A stretch of 16,594 nucleotides of DNA. Source: CAYYVK01 sp964475145 (GTDB lineage: Archaea; Aenigmatarchaeota; Aenigmatarchaeia; CG10238-14; SCSR01). Made by a program: the position numbers and the translations under genes. The stretch spans positions 1 to 16,594 of the forward strand of contig CAYYVK010000015.1 in the NCBI GenBank assembly GCA_964475145.1, given 5' to 3'. Each line of letters opens with the position of its first letter. The first letter of the stretch is position 1. Positions 5,086 to 12,708 of the stretch are shown here, in pieces. The notes under the pieces were generated by a model. It made no database searches, was not told where the DNA came from, and worked only from the letters and a program-made list of their open reading frames with translations.

Positions 5086-5982
5086 CTTTACCTTCATAAA
5101 ATCGTAAGCAACCTTGGTGTTTGGGAATACTTTCTTTGCTGCTTTCTCCAGTACAGAAGCATCAGTATACCTTCTGCTTATGTGTGTAAGTATGAGCTGC
5201 TTTACTTCTGCTGCTTGAGCTACTTGAGCTGCTTGCTCAACGTCTGCATGTGCCTTTCCTTCCTCTTCTTCAAGAAAGGTGCTGTCATGAATCAGTAAGT
5301 CGCTATCTCTAGCAATTTTTATCACATTGTCACAAGGCTTTGTATCACCTGTATAAACTACCTTAAGACCTTTCTTCACTTTTGCTACTTCTTCCAAATT
5401 TACATCCTTACCCTTAATAGAAACTTTACCATATTTTTTAAGTTTCTTCAACCAACTTCCTCTTCTTAAACCAAGCTGCTTAAGCTTCTCCACGTCTATA
5501 CTCCACTTGTCCTTTTCTTTAAAGCAATAAGCTACAGAAGGAACTGTATGCAACACAGGAATCGAATAGATTTCGTACTCTTCAGCCTCTTCAATTTTAA
5601 CTATTTCCTCACCTTCAAATGGCACGTTTATAGGAGTCACAGGAAACCTTAGGCCAAAGTAGCCTAAGTCTACTATGTCTGAAACAAACTTTTCAGCTTC
5701 TGGACCAAAGATTTTAAGCTCATCCTTTCTTTTCTCCAGGTTCATCGTTTGTATCAAACCTATCAGACCAGCAAAATGATCAGCGTGCCAATGTGTTATG
5801 AAAATTTTGTCTATGTCCATGAAGCTTATTCCGGAGAGCATGAGCTGTTTTTGTGTACCTTCTCCGCAATCAAAAAGGAGTGTATCTTTCTTTTCACCAA
5901 AATACTCTAGCACAATGGCAGGATGGGATCTTTCCTTACTTGGAATACCAGAAACTGTGCCTAAAAATGTGATTACAATCAT
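5077..5982 (-). CDS. rnz: ribonuclease Z (tRNA 3' processing endonuclease)
   Basis: RNase Z cuts precursor tRNAs after the discriminator base so that CCA can be added. The 301-residue product is a short-form (ELAC1/archaeal) metallo-beta-lactamase fold enzyme. Zinc motifs are clear: HWHADH (His64, His66, Asp68, His69), His145 in VLHTVPS, Asp213 in YTGDTKP and His267 in LTHISRRY. The N-terminal FLGTVSGIPS and the LLFDCGEGTQ strand match the family. The Lys- and Gly-containing insert at about 172-206 resembles the flexible arm region for tRNA binding. It starts 31 bases after the CCA-adding enzyme gene on the same strand, so the two consecutive steps of tRNA 3' maturation are probably co-expressed. 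No ribosome binding site is seen before the ATG. Its 3' end overlaps the convergent MFS-like gene by 9 bases. Confidence 0.96.
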   Translation of the reverse strand: MIVITFLGTVSGIPSKERSHPAIVLEYFGEKKDTLLFDCGEGTQKQLMLSGISFMDIDKIFITHWHADHFAGLIGLIQTMNLEKRKDELKIFGPEAEKFVSDIVDLGYFGLRFPVTPINVPFEGEEIVKIEEAEEYEIYSIPVLHTVPSVAYCFKEKDKWSIDVEKLKQLGLRRGSWLKKLKKYGKVSIKGKDVNLEEVAKVKKGLKVVYTGDTKPCDNVIKIARDSDLLIHDSTFLEEEEGKAHADVEQAAQVAQAAEVKQLILTHISRRYTDASVLEKAAKKVFPNTKVAYDFMKVKLK

Positions 5983-6013
5983 AAATAGAATTAGTGAGTA
6001 TAAGATTAATTTC

Positions 6014-7441
6014 TTAAGTTGTTAGCTTTTCCTTCTGGAAAAACTTTCTCAAAAATGCTCCAAACTCTGGATTTCTTTCTACTATCTTAACTATTCCTTC
6101 TATGTCGTCTATTACATCAAACCCATGCACCAAACGCTCAGCTATATGATTTGGTATCCCTTTCGCTAACAGTACCTCTAAAGGTTTTTTAAGACTGTCT
6201 TCTATCTTGCTCTTTGCCGTTAGAAACTGTCTTTTTGTTTCTGCTACCCACCTATTCTCTTCCACATAAGTTAAATCCTGTGCATGTTTTTCCAAGAACC
6301 TTTTAGAATCGTCCTGGTCAAAGATAGGCGGTCCTACGCTCTTCTGAATGAAAGGTAGTCTATAGACTTCCATCTCAAGAACTACACAAGCAATGAACCT
6401 TTCGTCCGTGAAAGCATCTTTGGAAAGTACCTTAAACTCGTACTTAGTTTCTTCTAGAATGTTCTCCAATCTTTCAGCAAACCTTCTAAGCTGCGGCCAA
6501 AGTATGTCTGGAATTATTTTTGGCGGAATAAACTTTACTATGAGTAGTTGAGTTCCTCTCTCGTTCAAAAACTTTCTCAATTCTTCTTCAGTAATAGGCT
6601 GTACTTTCTTGGGAAAGAAGTCCTCCTCTTTAGGATCTTTTAGAAACTCTCTTGCAAATTTTTTAAACAGGAAAAAATTCCTAGCAGAAAGAGCAGCTGT
6701 CGCATTTCTGTTCTTATCAACAGGATCGATTAATATCAAAGCACTTCCTCTAAACTCCTTCCTCAATTTTTGATACTCGGTTTTCCTGTAAAAGCCTGCT
6801 ATATCTATGATTTCTCCTGGTAGCCATTTCTCTACAGCCTTTAAGCATTCTACAAAATTCTTGTATTTTATTATCAAAAGCTCACTCACATAACCGGATA
6901 TACCCTCTGTCTTTGCATCAGCTCCGTAAAGATCGTGTGCTTTCAAAAATTGTTTCAAAAGCCTTACTTCATTAGCTTGGGCTTTCTTCAAGTTTTTTTC
7001 TATATACCTTACATGAAAAGGTGTTCTATCCACAGCAGATTTTATGTTTTCTGCTGAACTAACTGCAAAACAAGGAACTATATCAATTCTCACCCCTTCT
7101 ACATTTCCTGAAACATACGGATGCTCAGCATACTCTATAGAGAACGTTCCTTTCAACTTCTTGATTGTTGCCTTTCCTATTTCTAGCCCAACCTTTTCCA
7201 TTTTTTCCTTTTTCATGGTTTCTGGAAAGAGCATAAAAACATCAAACTCAAGCTTGTCTGGAAGCCATGTATCCCTTGTTATACTACCAGCAAGCATAGC
7301 TTTTGCCTTATACTTCCTACAAAGCTTGTTTACTAGAGTTAATGCTTTTTTAGATAGCAATTTTATCTTCTTTTCTTGATCTTTAGTAGGTTTTATCTTT
7401 TTTAAAACATTAACAAGAACTTTCTTGTAATTTTTACCCAT
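6014..7441 (-). CDS. cca: class I (archaeal) CCA-adding enzyme
   Basis: This enzyme adds the 3' CCA to tRNAs without a nucleic acid template. The 475-residue length is normal for the archaeal class I type. The nucleotidyltransferase core is visible: GSITRDTWLPDKLEFDVFM (52-70) with Gly52-Ser53 and catalytic carboxylates Glu65 and Asp67, and the third carboxylate Asp120 in VRIDIVPCF. HPYVSGNVEGVRIDIVP is the usual strand, and the segment AVDRTPFHVRYI (136-147) is also typical of the archaeal enzyme. The C-terminal half corresponds to the central and tail domains that hold the tRNA acceptor. It lies upstream of rnz in the same direction with a 31-base gap. There is no ribosome binding site at the ATG and a TATA-like AATTTATC lies about 30 bases upstream, so a leaderless start is likely. 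Confidence 0.96.
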   Translation of the reverse strand: MGKNYKKVLVNVLKKIKPTKDQEKKIKLLSKKALTLVNKLCRKYKAKAMLAGSITRDTWLPDKLEFDVFMLFPETMKKEKMEKVGLEIGKATIKKLKGTFSIEYAEHPYVSGNVEGVRIDIVPCFAVSSAENIKSAVDRTPFHVRYIEKNLKKAQANEVRLLKQFLKAHDLYGADAKTEGISGYVSELLIIKYKNFVECLKAVEKWLPGEIIDIAGFYRKTEYQKLRKEFRGSALILIDPVDKNRNATAALSARNFFLFKKFAREFLKDPKEEDFFPKKVQPITEEELRKFLNERGTQLLIVKFIPPKIIPDILWPQLRRFAERLENILEETKYEFKVLSKDAFTDERFIACVVLEMEVYRLPFIQKSVGPPIFDQDDSKRFLEKHAQDLTYVEENRWVAETKRQFLTAKSKIEDSLKKPLEVLLAKGIPNHIAERLVHGFDVIDDIEGIVKIVERNPEFGAFLRKFFQKEKLTT

Positions 7442-7514
7442 AATTCAATAATAGTCTTTCGTCGATAAATTGTTGTTTCTTTTTTTCATTAAATTGTTAC
7501 CACCAAACAGTAAT

Positions 7515-7544
7515 CTTTAAATATTAGTTACTACTATATAGTAA
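7515..7544 (+). promoter_or_regulatory. TATA box plus palindrome at the start of the 53-residue gene
   Basis: CTTTAAATATT (7515-7525) is centred 27 bases before the ATG at 7547, so the transcript should be leaderless. Between them is a perfect inverted repeat, TTACTA (7528-7533), five bases, TAGTAA (7539-7544). Its position just upstream of the predicted start is where archaeal repressors commonly bind, so it may be an operator. Confidence 0.45.
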
Positions 7545-7546
7545 AT

Positions 7547-7708
7547 ATGAATATAAGGCAAGAAGTTGATGTACTGGAAGAAGAGCTGTTTCAAGCCAAA
7601 CAAGCACTTTTTACAGCAAGATCAGTAAAAGAGCTCAAGTTTTTACAGAACAAGATAAACTACTTAACCAAAAGGTTGAAGGAAATCAACTCTTCTCGCA
7701 TACAGTAA
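7547..7708 (+). CDS. 53-residue helical (coiled-coil-like) protein, function unknown
   Basis: The ATG at 7547 opens a 53-codon frame ending in TAA at 7708. The product is charged and helix-friendly throughout, without Pro or Gly. Hydrophobic residues recur at heptad-like spacing (Val7, Leu10, Leu14, Phe15, Leu21, then Val27, Leu30, Leu33, Ile37, Leu40, Leu44, Ile47), which suggests two short helices or one coiled coil. A good TATA box at leaderless spacing precedes it. Its 3' end overlaps the convergent methyltransferase gene by 23 bases. I do not recognise a family. The promoter and palindrome make it a credible gene; a small DNA-binding or adaptor protein is possible but unproven. Confidence 0.6.
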   Translation: MNIRQEVDVLEEELFQAKQALFTARSVKELKFLQNKINYLTKRLKEINSSRIQ

Positions 7709-8366
7709 CAAAACTTCCATCGTCCTTGTATAATTTTTTAATTTTCAAACCTGCTCTAACAAGCTCTGTCTCCAGCTCTTTCTGACTGTACAAATGATAG
7801 AACCTTTTATATACCTTCCCCTTGTAGCGCCATACCTTGTAAGTATCACCAAACTCGAACTTTTTCTCAAAAATGTTCAGGAAATAATCCTGTAAAAACC
7901 TTGGATAGTATCGACGCCATACTGTTATAAGGATCTTCCCATCTTTCTTAAGAAGCTCAACAACCTTCTTCAAAGTTTCTACTCTTAAATGAGAAGTTGG
8001 AATGTGGTGAAGGGCTCTGGTAAAGATTATAGCATCAAAGCTTTCTTCCTTGAAAGGTAGCTCAAGAACATCAGCAACCAAAAGGTCTGCACTAAAACCT
8101 TTTTTCTTCAGGAATTTTTTTGCCTCTCTTATCATGTTATGCGAGAAGTCAAAACCTACACATTTCATACCTTTCTCCAAAAAAGGCAATAGATTTCTTC
8201 CGTTGCTACACCCTACGTCTAGCACAAGCCCTTTCACTGAACTGGAAAATTCTTTAGCTTCCGGCCATGGTGTAGCTTTTAGGTGAGACCAACAATCTGC
8301 AATAGTGTTGTAAACTTCCCTCAACCTTTTTCTTTCTTCTAAAGCTTTCTTCAAGACTTCTTCCAT
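7686..8366 (-). CDS. class I SAM-dependent methyltransferase, Trm9/ALKBH8-like
   Basis: The 226-residue protein has a Rossmann methyltransferase fold: motif I LVLDVGCSNGRN (47-58) binds S-adenosylmethionine, the acidic end of strand 2 is GFDFS (71-75), motif II is VADVLELPF (97-105), and FDAIIFTRALHHI (110-122) is motif IV. The opening VYNTIADCWSHLKATPWPEA (18-37) resembles the start of eukaryotic Trm9 and its relatives, which methylate carboxymethyluridine at the tRNA wobble position. That substrate is inference from sequence feel; other small-molecule or tRNA methyltransferases share this layout. The gene starts 28 bases after tRNA-Gln on the same strand, so the tRNA and this mRNA are probably one transcript, to be separated by RNase Z. 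The neighbouring rnz and cca genes support a tRNA role. Confidence 0.8.
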   Translation of the reverse strand: MEEVLKKALEERKRLREVYNTIADCWSHLKATPWPEAKEFSSSVKGLVLDVGCSNGRNLLPFLEKGMKCVGFDFSHNMIREAKKFLKKKGFSADLLVADVLELPFKEESFDAIIFTRALHHIPTSHLRVETLKKVVELLKKDGKILITVWRRYYPRFLQDYFLNIFEKKFEFGDTYKVWRYKGKVYKRFYHLYSQKELETELVRAGLKIKKLYKDDGSFVTVCEKS

Positions 8367-8394
8367 AATTTTATCTTCTTCTTCAAAAAAGAAA

Positions 8395-8467
8395 TAGCCC
8401 CGGCCAGATTCGAACTGGCGTCTTCTGGTCCAGAGCCAGACATCCTTGACCGCTAGACGACGGGGCT
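8395..8467 (-). tRNA. tRNA-Gln(CTG)
   Basis: The minus strand folds as a regular tRNA without intron: acceptor AGCCCCG with CGGGGCT, discriminator A, anticodon arm TCTGG-CTCTGGA-CCAGA with anticodon CTG, and T arm GCCAG-TTCGAAT-CTGGC. A5'-terminal A with this acceptor is typical of archaeal tRNA-Gln. CCA is not encoded, so it depends on the cca gene product. A TTTTAAGG element about 27 bases upstream on the minus strand (around 8491-8498) is a plausible TATA box. Confidence 0.95.
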
Positions 8468-8490
8468 ATGATATAGATTGTCTTTACTCC

Positions 8491-8513
8491 TTAAAATTCT
8501 TGAATGAAAGAAT
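8491..8513. promoter_or_regulatory. shared TATA-like element and palindrome between tRNA-Gln and the pilin operon
   Basis: The 73-base gap between divergent units holds TTAAAATT (8491-8498), usable in both directions, and an inverted repeat ATTCTT (8496-8501), six bases, AAGAAT (8508-8513). The palindrome sits near the predicted start of the plus-strand pilin operon and could be a regulator site. No ribosome binding site precedes the first pilin ATG at 8541. Confidence 0.3.
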
Positions 8514-8540
8514 AACTGAAAGAAATTGTAAATCTTATAT

Positions 8541-8945
8541 ATGAAAGCCCAGGTAGCTTTGGAATACTTGATAATAGTCTCTTTTGCTTTGCTTGTACTA
8601 GTCCCTTATGTGCTTTACTTGAACGACTTGTCCCAAAGTTATAGCGAAACCAACAAGCTAACAGTTGCAAAAAACTCTGTTGATAAGTTAGGAAGAAATG
8701 TTGATTGGATTTATTCCCAAGGTGAAGGTGCAAAGATAGAAACTGAAATTTTAGTGCCTGATGGTGTAGAAAGCATAGAATTCTTAAACAATACAATAGT
8801 ATGGAAAGTTAGAACTAGTGCAGGTGTTTCTGACATTCACTACACAACTGTCACTAATGTTACTGGAAACATACCAACAACACCTGGCTACAAAATAGTT
8901 TTAATCCAAGCTTTTAGAGGTTATGTGAATGTTAGCACAAGCTAG
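8541..8945 (+). CDS. pilin-like protein with class III signal peptide (134 aa)
   Basis: The N-terminus MKAQVALEYLIIVSFALLV is a class III signal peptide: a short basic leader, a predicted prepilin-peptidase cut before Gln4, Glu at +5 of the mature protein, and then a hydrophobic helix of about 20 residues that would be the pilin core. The remaining 100 residues are a small, probably beta-rich exposed domain with Asn-X-Ser/Thr sequons (for example NNT, NVT, NVS). The first gene of a six-gene run, it overlaps the next gene by 17 bases. By archaeal precedent such pilins are assembled by the type IV pilus ATPase/TadC machinery, which is encoded nearby on the other strand. Its exact role (minor pilin or filament subunit) is unknown. 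Confidence 0.82.
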   Translation: MKAQVALEYLIIVSFALLVLVPYVLYLNDLSQSYSETNKLTVAKNSVDKLGRNVDWIYSQGEGAKIETEILVPDGVESIEFLNNTIVWKVRTSAGVSDIHYTTVTNVTGNIPTTPGYKIVLIQAFRGYVNVSTS

Positions 8946-9315
8946 CACTGAATTTCTTGCTTTTGTCTCTTTGCTTTTAGTCTTAGTGTTCCTAGTAGTT
9001 TACAAAAACTATCAGTCTGCTACTCAACTAGAAGAATATAAGACCTATCAAGAAGCTCAAAACCTTGTAAATGAGATAGCGTTTGAAATAAACCTTGCTC
9101 TAAAAGCTGGTGATGGCTATTCTAGAAAGTTCTACGTGAGCAAGGAACTTTACGGTATATCCAATTTCACAGTAGAAGTGAGAGATTATGAAGTGAAACT
9201 AAAGTGGAGTAAAGGTGAAGTTACCGCAAGCATACTCACAAGAAACATTACCGGAGTGATAAAAACTGGAGAGAATATTGTCAAGAACATAAAAGGTGAA
9301 ATATATGTGGAATAA
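8929..9315 (+). CDS. pilin-like protein with class III signal peptide (128 aa)
   Basis: MLAQASTEFLAFVSLLLVLV again shows a class III signal peptide with a very short leader: predicted cleavage before Gln4, Glu at +5, then a hydrophobic helix. The mature domain begins with a long charged helix (about residues 26-62, rich in Glu and Lys) followed by beta-like segments, a typical pilin plan. A GAGGT ribosome binding site lies about 8 bases upstream of ATG 8929, within the end of the preceding gene, so the 17-base overlap is genuine. It has one or two sequons (NFT, NIT). It is a probable minor pilin of the same system. Confidence 0.82.
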   Translation: MLAQASTEFLAFVSLLLVLVFLVVYKNYQSATQLEEYKTYQEAQNLVNEIAFEINLALKAGDGYSRKFYVSKELYGISNFTVEVRDYEVKLKWSKGEVTASILTRNITGVIKTGENIVKNIKGEIYVE

Positions 9316-9778
9316 AGGACAGACCTTCACATACGATTTTTTCATGGCCTCAGTAATATTCTTTCTCCTCTTGATAATTGTTTTCAGTTACTGGACGTAT
9401 GCGATGAAAGAAAATGAAGAGATAAGAAGAAGAAAGGATGCCTTCAACTACTTGCTCATTGCTTCACAAGTATGGTTTAAGGAGGGTTATCCAAAGTATT
9501 GGGATGGTAGCTCTGTAATGGAAATAGGACTTGCTAACGAGAGAAAAATAAACGCTACAAAGCTACAAATTCTAAATTCTTCTATTGGCTACCAAAAGTT
9601 TCTTTCACTGCTAAACATAGGACCTTATAATGTTTTTTACAACGTGACTGATGAAAATTCTCAAACAGTATTCTGGTTTGGTGTTCAGCCTTTGGAAGCA
9701 AAGAATGTTTACCAGATAGAAAGAGTTGGTGTACTAAACAACAAAGCTGTAAAAATAAAAACGATATTATGGGATTGA
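9305..9778 (+). CDS. exported pilin-like protein (157 aa)
   Basis: The product begins MWNKGQTFTYDFFMASVIFF: a short basic leader with Lys-Gly-Gln like that of class III pilins, then a long hydrophobic helix to about residue 30. The acidic residue sits one place later than the usual +5 if cleavage is before Gln, so processing is less certain. The rest is a charged helix (NEEIRRRKDAFNYLL) and an exposed domain with sequons (NAT, NSS, NVT). I chose ATG 9305 because GGTGA lies 5 bases before it; a GTG at 9296 would add three residues but overlaps that site. It overlaps the previous gene by 11 bases and is followed by a one-base gap to the next gene. Family not recognised. Confidence 0.72.
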   Translation: MWNKGQTFTYDFFMASVIFFLLLIIVFSYWTYAMKENEEIRRRKDAFNYLLIASQVWFKEGYPKYWDGSSVMEIGLANERKINATKLQILNSSIGYQKFLSLLNIGPYNVFYNVTDENSQTVFWFGVQPLEAKNVYQIERVGVLNNKAVKIKTILWD

Positions 9779-9779
9779 A

Positions 9780-11735
9780 ATGAAAGCAATTGTTTTCAGC
9801 ACAGATGCTATCCTTGCAGTAATTCTTGGCTTGCTACTGCTAAGCTTGATTCCATTAACATTTGAAAGTAGGTATGAAGAAGCTTCTTTTCAATCTTTAA
9901 GCTACCAAGCAAACGACTTGCTCTCTGTTCTAGAAACTTTAACAGTTGCTGATGTAAGTCAAAAGCCAACCATTTCAAACTTAATAGCACAAGGAATAAT
10001 AAAGGATATAGACTTGAACAAGACTGTTCTAGACTTGATAGGAACTTTTTGGTATTCTGGTAATGAAAGTATAGCAAGGAACGTAACAAGAGAAATGTTA
10101 GAAAACTTGACTGCTAAATGTTTCAAGCTAGAAGTAGGGGATGAAACTGTTTACAGGTCAAATTGTCCAGAAAGCAACACGGTTGCAGTAGCTTTTAGGA
10201 CCGCGTCAGGCTATGAAGTTGGCAAGCCTGTAGCTGGCTACATAGCAAGAGCATGGGCTACAAAAGTAGTTAAAAACACTACCCAAATAATTCCGTTTTA
10301 TCCTGAAGGCGCTGGATGGACTGCAAACCCAGTTGAAATCACTAAAAAGTTTTCTTTGCCTGCTAACATCACTATATACGATGCTATCCTTTATGTATCT
10401 GTGCACTTCGGAACTTCTCAAGCTCAAGCTGAATTCCAGCAACTAGTTGTAAACGGAGTTCAAAAGAAGAATGATGTAGTCTGGCTGTATCTGCAAGAAG
10501 AAAAGTCTGGTTCAGAAGTTACTACTGCTGCTTATGGTTATGTAAACGTGAAGAACGAGCTTATAGTTGGTAACAATTCGATCTACTTAAAATTCGGTAC
10601 ACCAAACTACAATGCTCACGTTCATCCAGGAATGCGTCTTGTCGTAACTTATAGCCTGACACAAGACATTTTTACAGCAAACACAACCTTCAGAAAAAGA
10701 TACTACTTTGACGATGTTATCGGAAGGACTGGTGCCTGGTCCATGATTTCTTTCTACATACCAGAGAATGCAAAGAATGTAAGCGCAAGGTTAAAAGTAA
10801 ACGCTAAAAGAGTTGATGACACACGAGTTTACATTGGTGGGACGTGGAGAAATTCTACTGATGTTAAGGTTTATGTAAACTCTAACACAACTTTCTATGC
10901 TGATGGGGACAACGAATACTGTTACTCTTATACTGATAAAGGATACTATTGTGTAAGGGATATAGCAGGTGTGATGAACCCTCAACTTGACTTTGATATA
11001 ACAAGCAAGCTTGTGAACGGAACGAATATTGTTTCTGTCTATTTAAACAACTATGGGGATATCCACTGGGGATATCAAGACTCAGAAATCTATTCAGACC
11101 CTGTGAATGATCCTGAAAACTCAAGCTACGTTGAAGTCTATTACGAGCTCTCTGAACCACCTTTCTACTATGGAGAAATAGACATAACAAAAGACAAGCT
11201 CTTCGGCTATTTAGATTGTTGGAAGCCTTTGTGGAATGCTAGCAATCCTAAGAACTGTAGCTTTAACATAAGTGAAAGTGAGAAAAGAATTACAGAAAGT
11301 TTTGTGCATATAGCTCAAGGCTTTAGCAGCATGATAAAAGCATATGCTTGGTTTGATGACTTGCCAAAAAACCTCGTTTTCATTTCTCCGGCAATAAGAG
11401 CAGTTCCAGAAAGCGTGTATATAAAGCCTTCTATATGGAACGTTGGAAAGAATAATATACAGCTAGTAGACTTCCAGCCAGGTGGTAGCATTTCTTCCAC
11501 AAACTACATCCTGCCTTGGTCTTCCTTCGAGTACACTTACCTAGCAAAAAGCATGGTAGGATATGGTTCTGTCTTTAACTCGAGTGATGCTGCAGTAGAG
11601 GATGCAATAGAAAGATTAAAGCAACAAATAGGAGCTGAAGGAATAAACGCAACCAACATACAAGTTGACAGCAAGTCTGTTTACGGTATAGAGTGGTTGT
11701 GGGGGCCAAGCTTGTTCAAGCTTTATGTGTGGTAG
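9780..11735 (+). CDS. large surface protein with pilin-like N-terminus (651 aa), candidate tip or adhesin
   Basis: A short leader (MKAIVFSTDAIL) precedes one hydrophobic helix at about residues 9-27; Asp9 could play the role of the pilin +5 acidic residue. The remaining 620 residues are predicted to be outside: rich in Tyr, Asn, Ser and Thr, with about 18 Asn-X-Ser/Thr sequons and paired cysteines (for example CW, NCS, NEYC/YYC). Two stretches, about 175-300 and 310-460, each hold strings of beta-like segments with VYVNS/LIVGNNSIYLKFG-type strands resembling jelly-roll or Ig-like modules, but I cannot assign a family. Pilus systems often carry one large minor pilin at the tip, and its place as the largest gene amid small pilin genes fits that; this is inference. 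It starts one base after the upstream stop codon. Confidence 0.75.
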   Translation: MKAIVFSTDAILAVILGLLLLSLIPLTFESRYEEASFQSLSYQANDLLSVLETLTVADVSQKPTISNLIAQGIIKDIDLNKTVLDLIGTFWYSGNESIARNVTREMLENLTAKCFKLEVGDETVYRSNCPESNTVAVAFRTASGYEVGKPVAGYIARAWATKVVKNTTQIIPFYPEGAGWTANPVEITKKFSLPANITIYDAILYVSVHFGTSQAQAEFQQLVVNGVQKKNDVVWLYLQEEKSGSEVTTAAYGYVNVKNELIVGNNSIYLKFGTPNYNAHVHPGMRLVVTYSLTQDIFTANTTFRKRYYFDDVIGRTGAWSMISFYIPENAKNVSARLKVNAKRVDDTRVYIGGTWRNSTDVKVYVNSNTTFYADGDNEYCYSYTDKGYYCVRDIAGVMNPQLDFDITSKLVNGTNIVSVYLNNYGDIHWGYQDSEIYSDPVNDPENSSYVEVYYELSEPPFYYGEIDITKDKLFGYLDCWKPLWNASNPKNCSFNISESEKRITESFVHIAQGFSSMIKAYAWFDDLPKNLVFISPAIRAVPESVYIKPSIWNVGKNNIQLVDFQPGGSISSTNYILPWSSFEYTYLAKSMVGYGSVFNSSDAAVEDAIERLKQQIGAEGINATNIQVDSKSVYGIEWLWGPSLFKLYVW

Positions 11736-11736
11736 T

Positions 11737-12708
11737 ATGAAAGGTATATTCTTCAGCTTAATTTTGGTCTTTCTGCTTTTCACACTAATAGCCATAGTAT
11801 TCGTGCAAATATCCTTAGTCTCTAGCTACTCAGCAAAAGTAAGCGTGGAAAGTAGAGCAGAAGCAATGATAAACTTTTACAACAGTCTGGTAGAGGATGC
11901 AAAAAGGGCTATGAATATTGTTAGTAGAAGGAGTATATCTTCTGCTGTAAGCTATGTAGTATCAAACGGGACTGGTCTTCCACAAGCTAATTCTACTATA
12001 GTTGAGTTGATAACAAACGGGACAATAAACGGCGAACCACAACCACTAATGAACTATTCCACCATCACTGACTGGAAGAATAGTTTGGAGAGTCTAAGCC
12101 AATTAGAAAATTTTGATGCAAAAATAAGCATAGGTAATATAACTGTAAGCCCTTTTGATTCTTTTAACATTAAAGTAGACTTTGATTTCTCCGTTATTCT
12201 AACCGACAAAAACTTTGAGATAAACCTAACCAGAAAAGAAAGGATTAGCACTGTAGTGAGCATAACAAATTTCGAAGACCCTCTTTATCCTTTATACACT
12301 TACGGAAGAGCTGTGAACACAATTACTTTAAGCCCTCATTGGCGTAACTATTCTTCTACAGACTTAACGAACTTGCTTGATGACTTGAACTATTCTTACT
12401 ATCATCCAAGTAAGTATGGAGCTAGCTTCCTGGACAGACTAGAAGGCAAATGCCTGATTCAAGACAAGTACAGAATAGATAAGGATATAGGGTTAGAAAG
12501 CTTTGTCGACAAGGATAAAATCTTAACTCTAGGCATACCAGTCTACTGGGAGAGAAGCAGTATAGACTACATATACTTCTGTAACATTTCTGCTGTTGCT
12601 TATCAAATCAATGGTATGCCGTCAAGCTTCAGACTTGATAATGAAACAAGTGTGCTTAATTGGGGACATTTACAAATTTATAATGTAAGTGAAAGGGTGG
12701 TCGAGTGA
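11737..12708 (+). CDS. single-pass exported protein of the pilin operon (323 aa), unknown family
   Basis: MKGIFFSLILVFLLFTLIAI is a hydrophobic N-terminal anchor without the class III Gln/Glu pattern. A charged helical segment (about residues 33-70) follows, then a long Asn-rich domain with numerous sequons (NGT, NST, NYS, NIT, NLT, NYS, NIS, NET, NVS) and two cysteines (near GKCLIQ and YFCNIS). I chose ATG 11737, two bases after the upstream stop codon; an ATG at 11725 would add four residues and overlap the preceding gene. It overlaps the next gene by 4 bases (GTGA). I recognise no family. Operon position and topology indicate a surface protein working with the preceding pilins. Confidence 0.72.
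   Translation: MKGIFFSLILVFLLFTLIAIVFVQISLVSSYSAKVSVESRAEAMINFYNSLVEDAKRAMNIVSRRSISSAVSYVVSNGTGLPQANSTIVELITNGTINGEPQPLMNYSTITDWKNSLESLSQLENFDAKISIGNITVSPFDSFNIKVDFDFSVILTDKNFEINLTRKERISTVVSITNFEDPLYPLYTYGRAVNTITLSPHWRNYSSTDLTNLLDDLNYSYYHPSKYGASFLDRLEGKCLIQDKYRIDKDIGLESFVDKDKILTLGIPVYWERSSIDYIYFCNISAVAYQINGMPSSFRLDNETSVLNWGHLQIYNVSERVVE

Noticed and set aside
10791..11190. Antisense frames within the 651-residue surface protein gene
   Set aside because: They lack start signals and lie wholly inside a long, well-supported gene.
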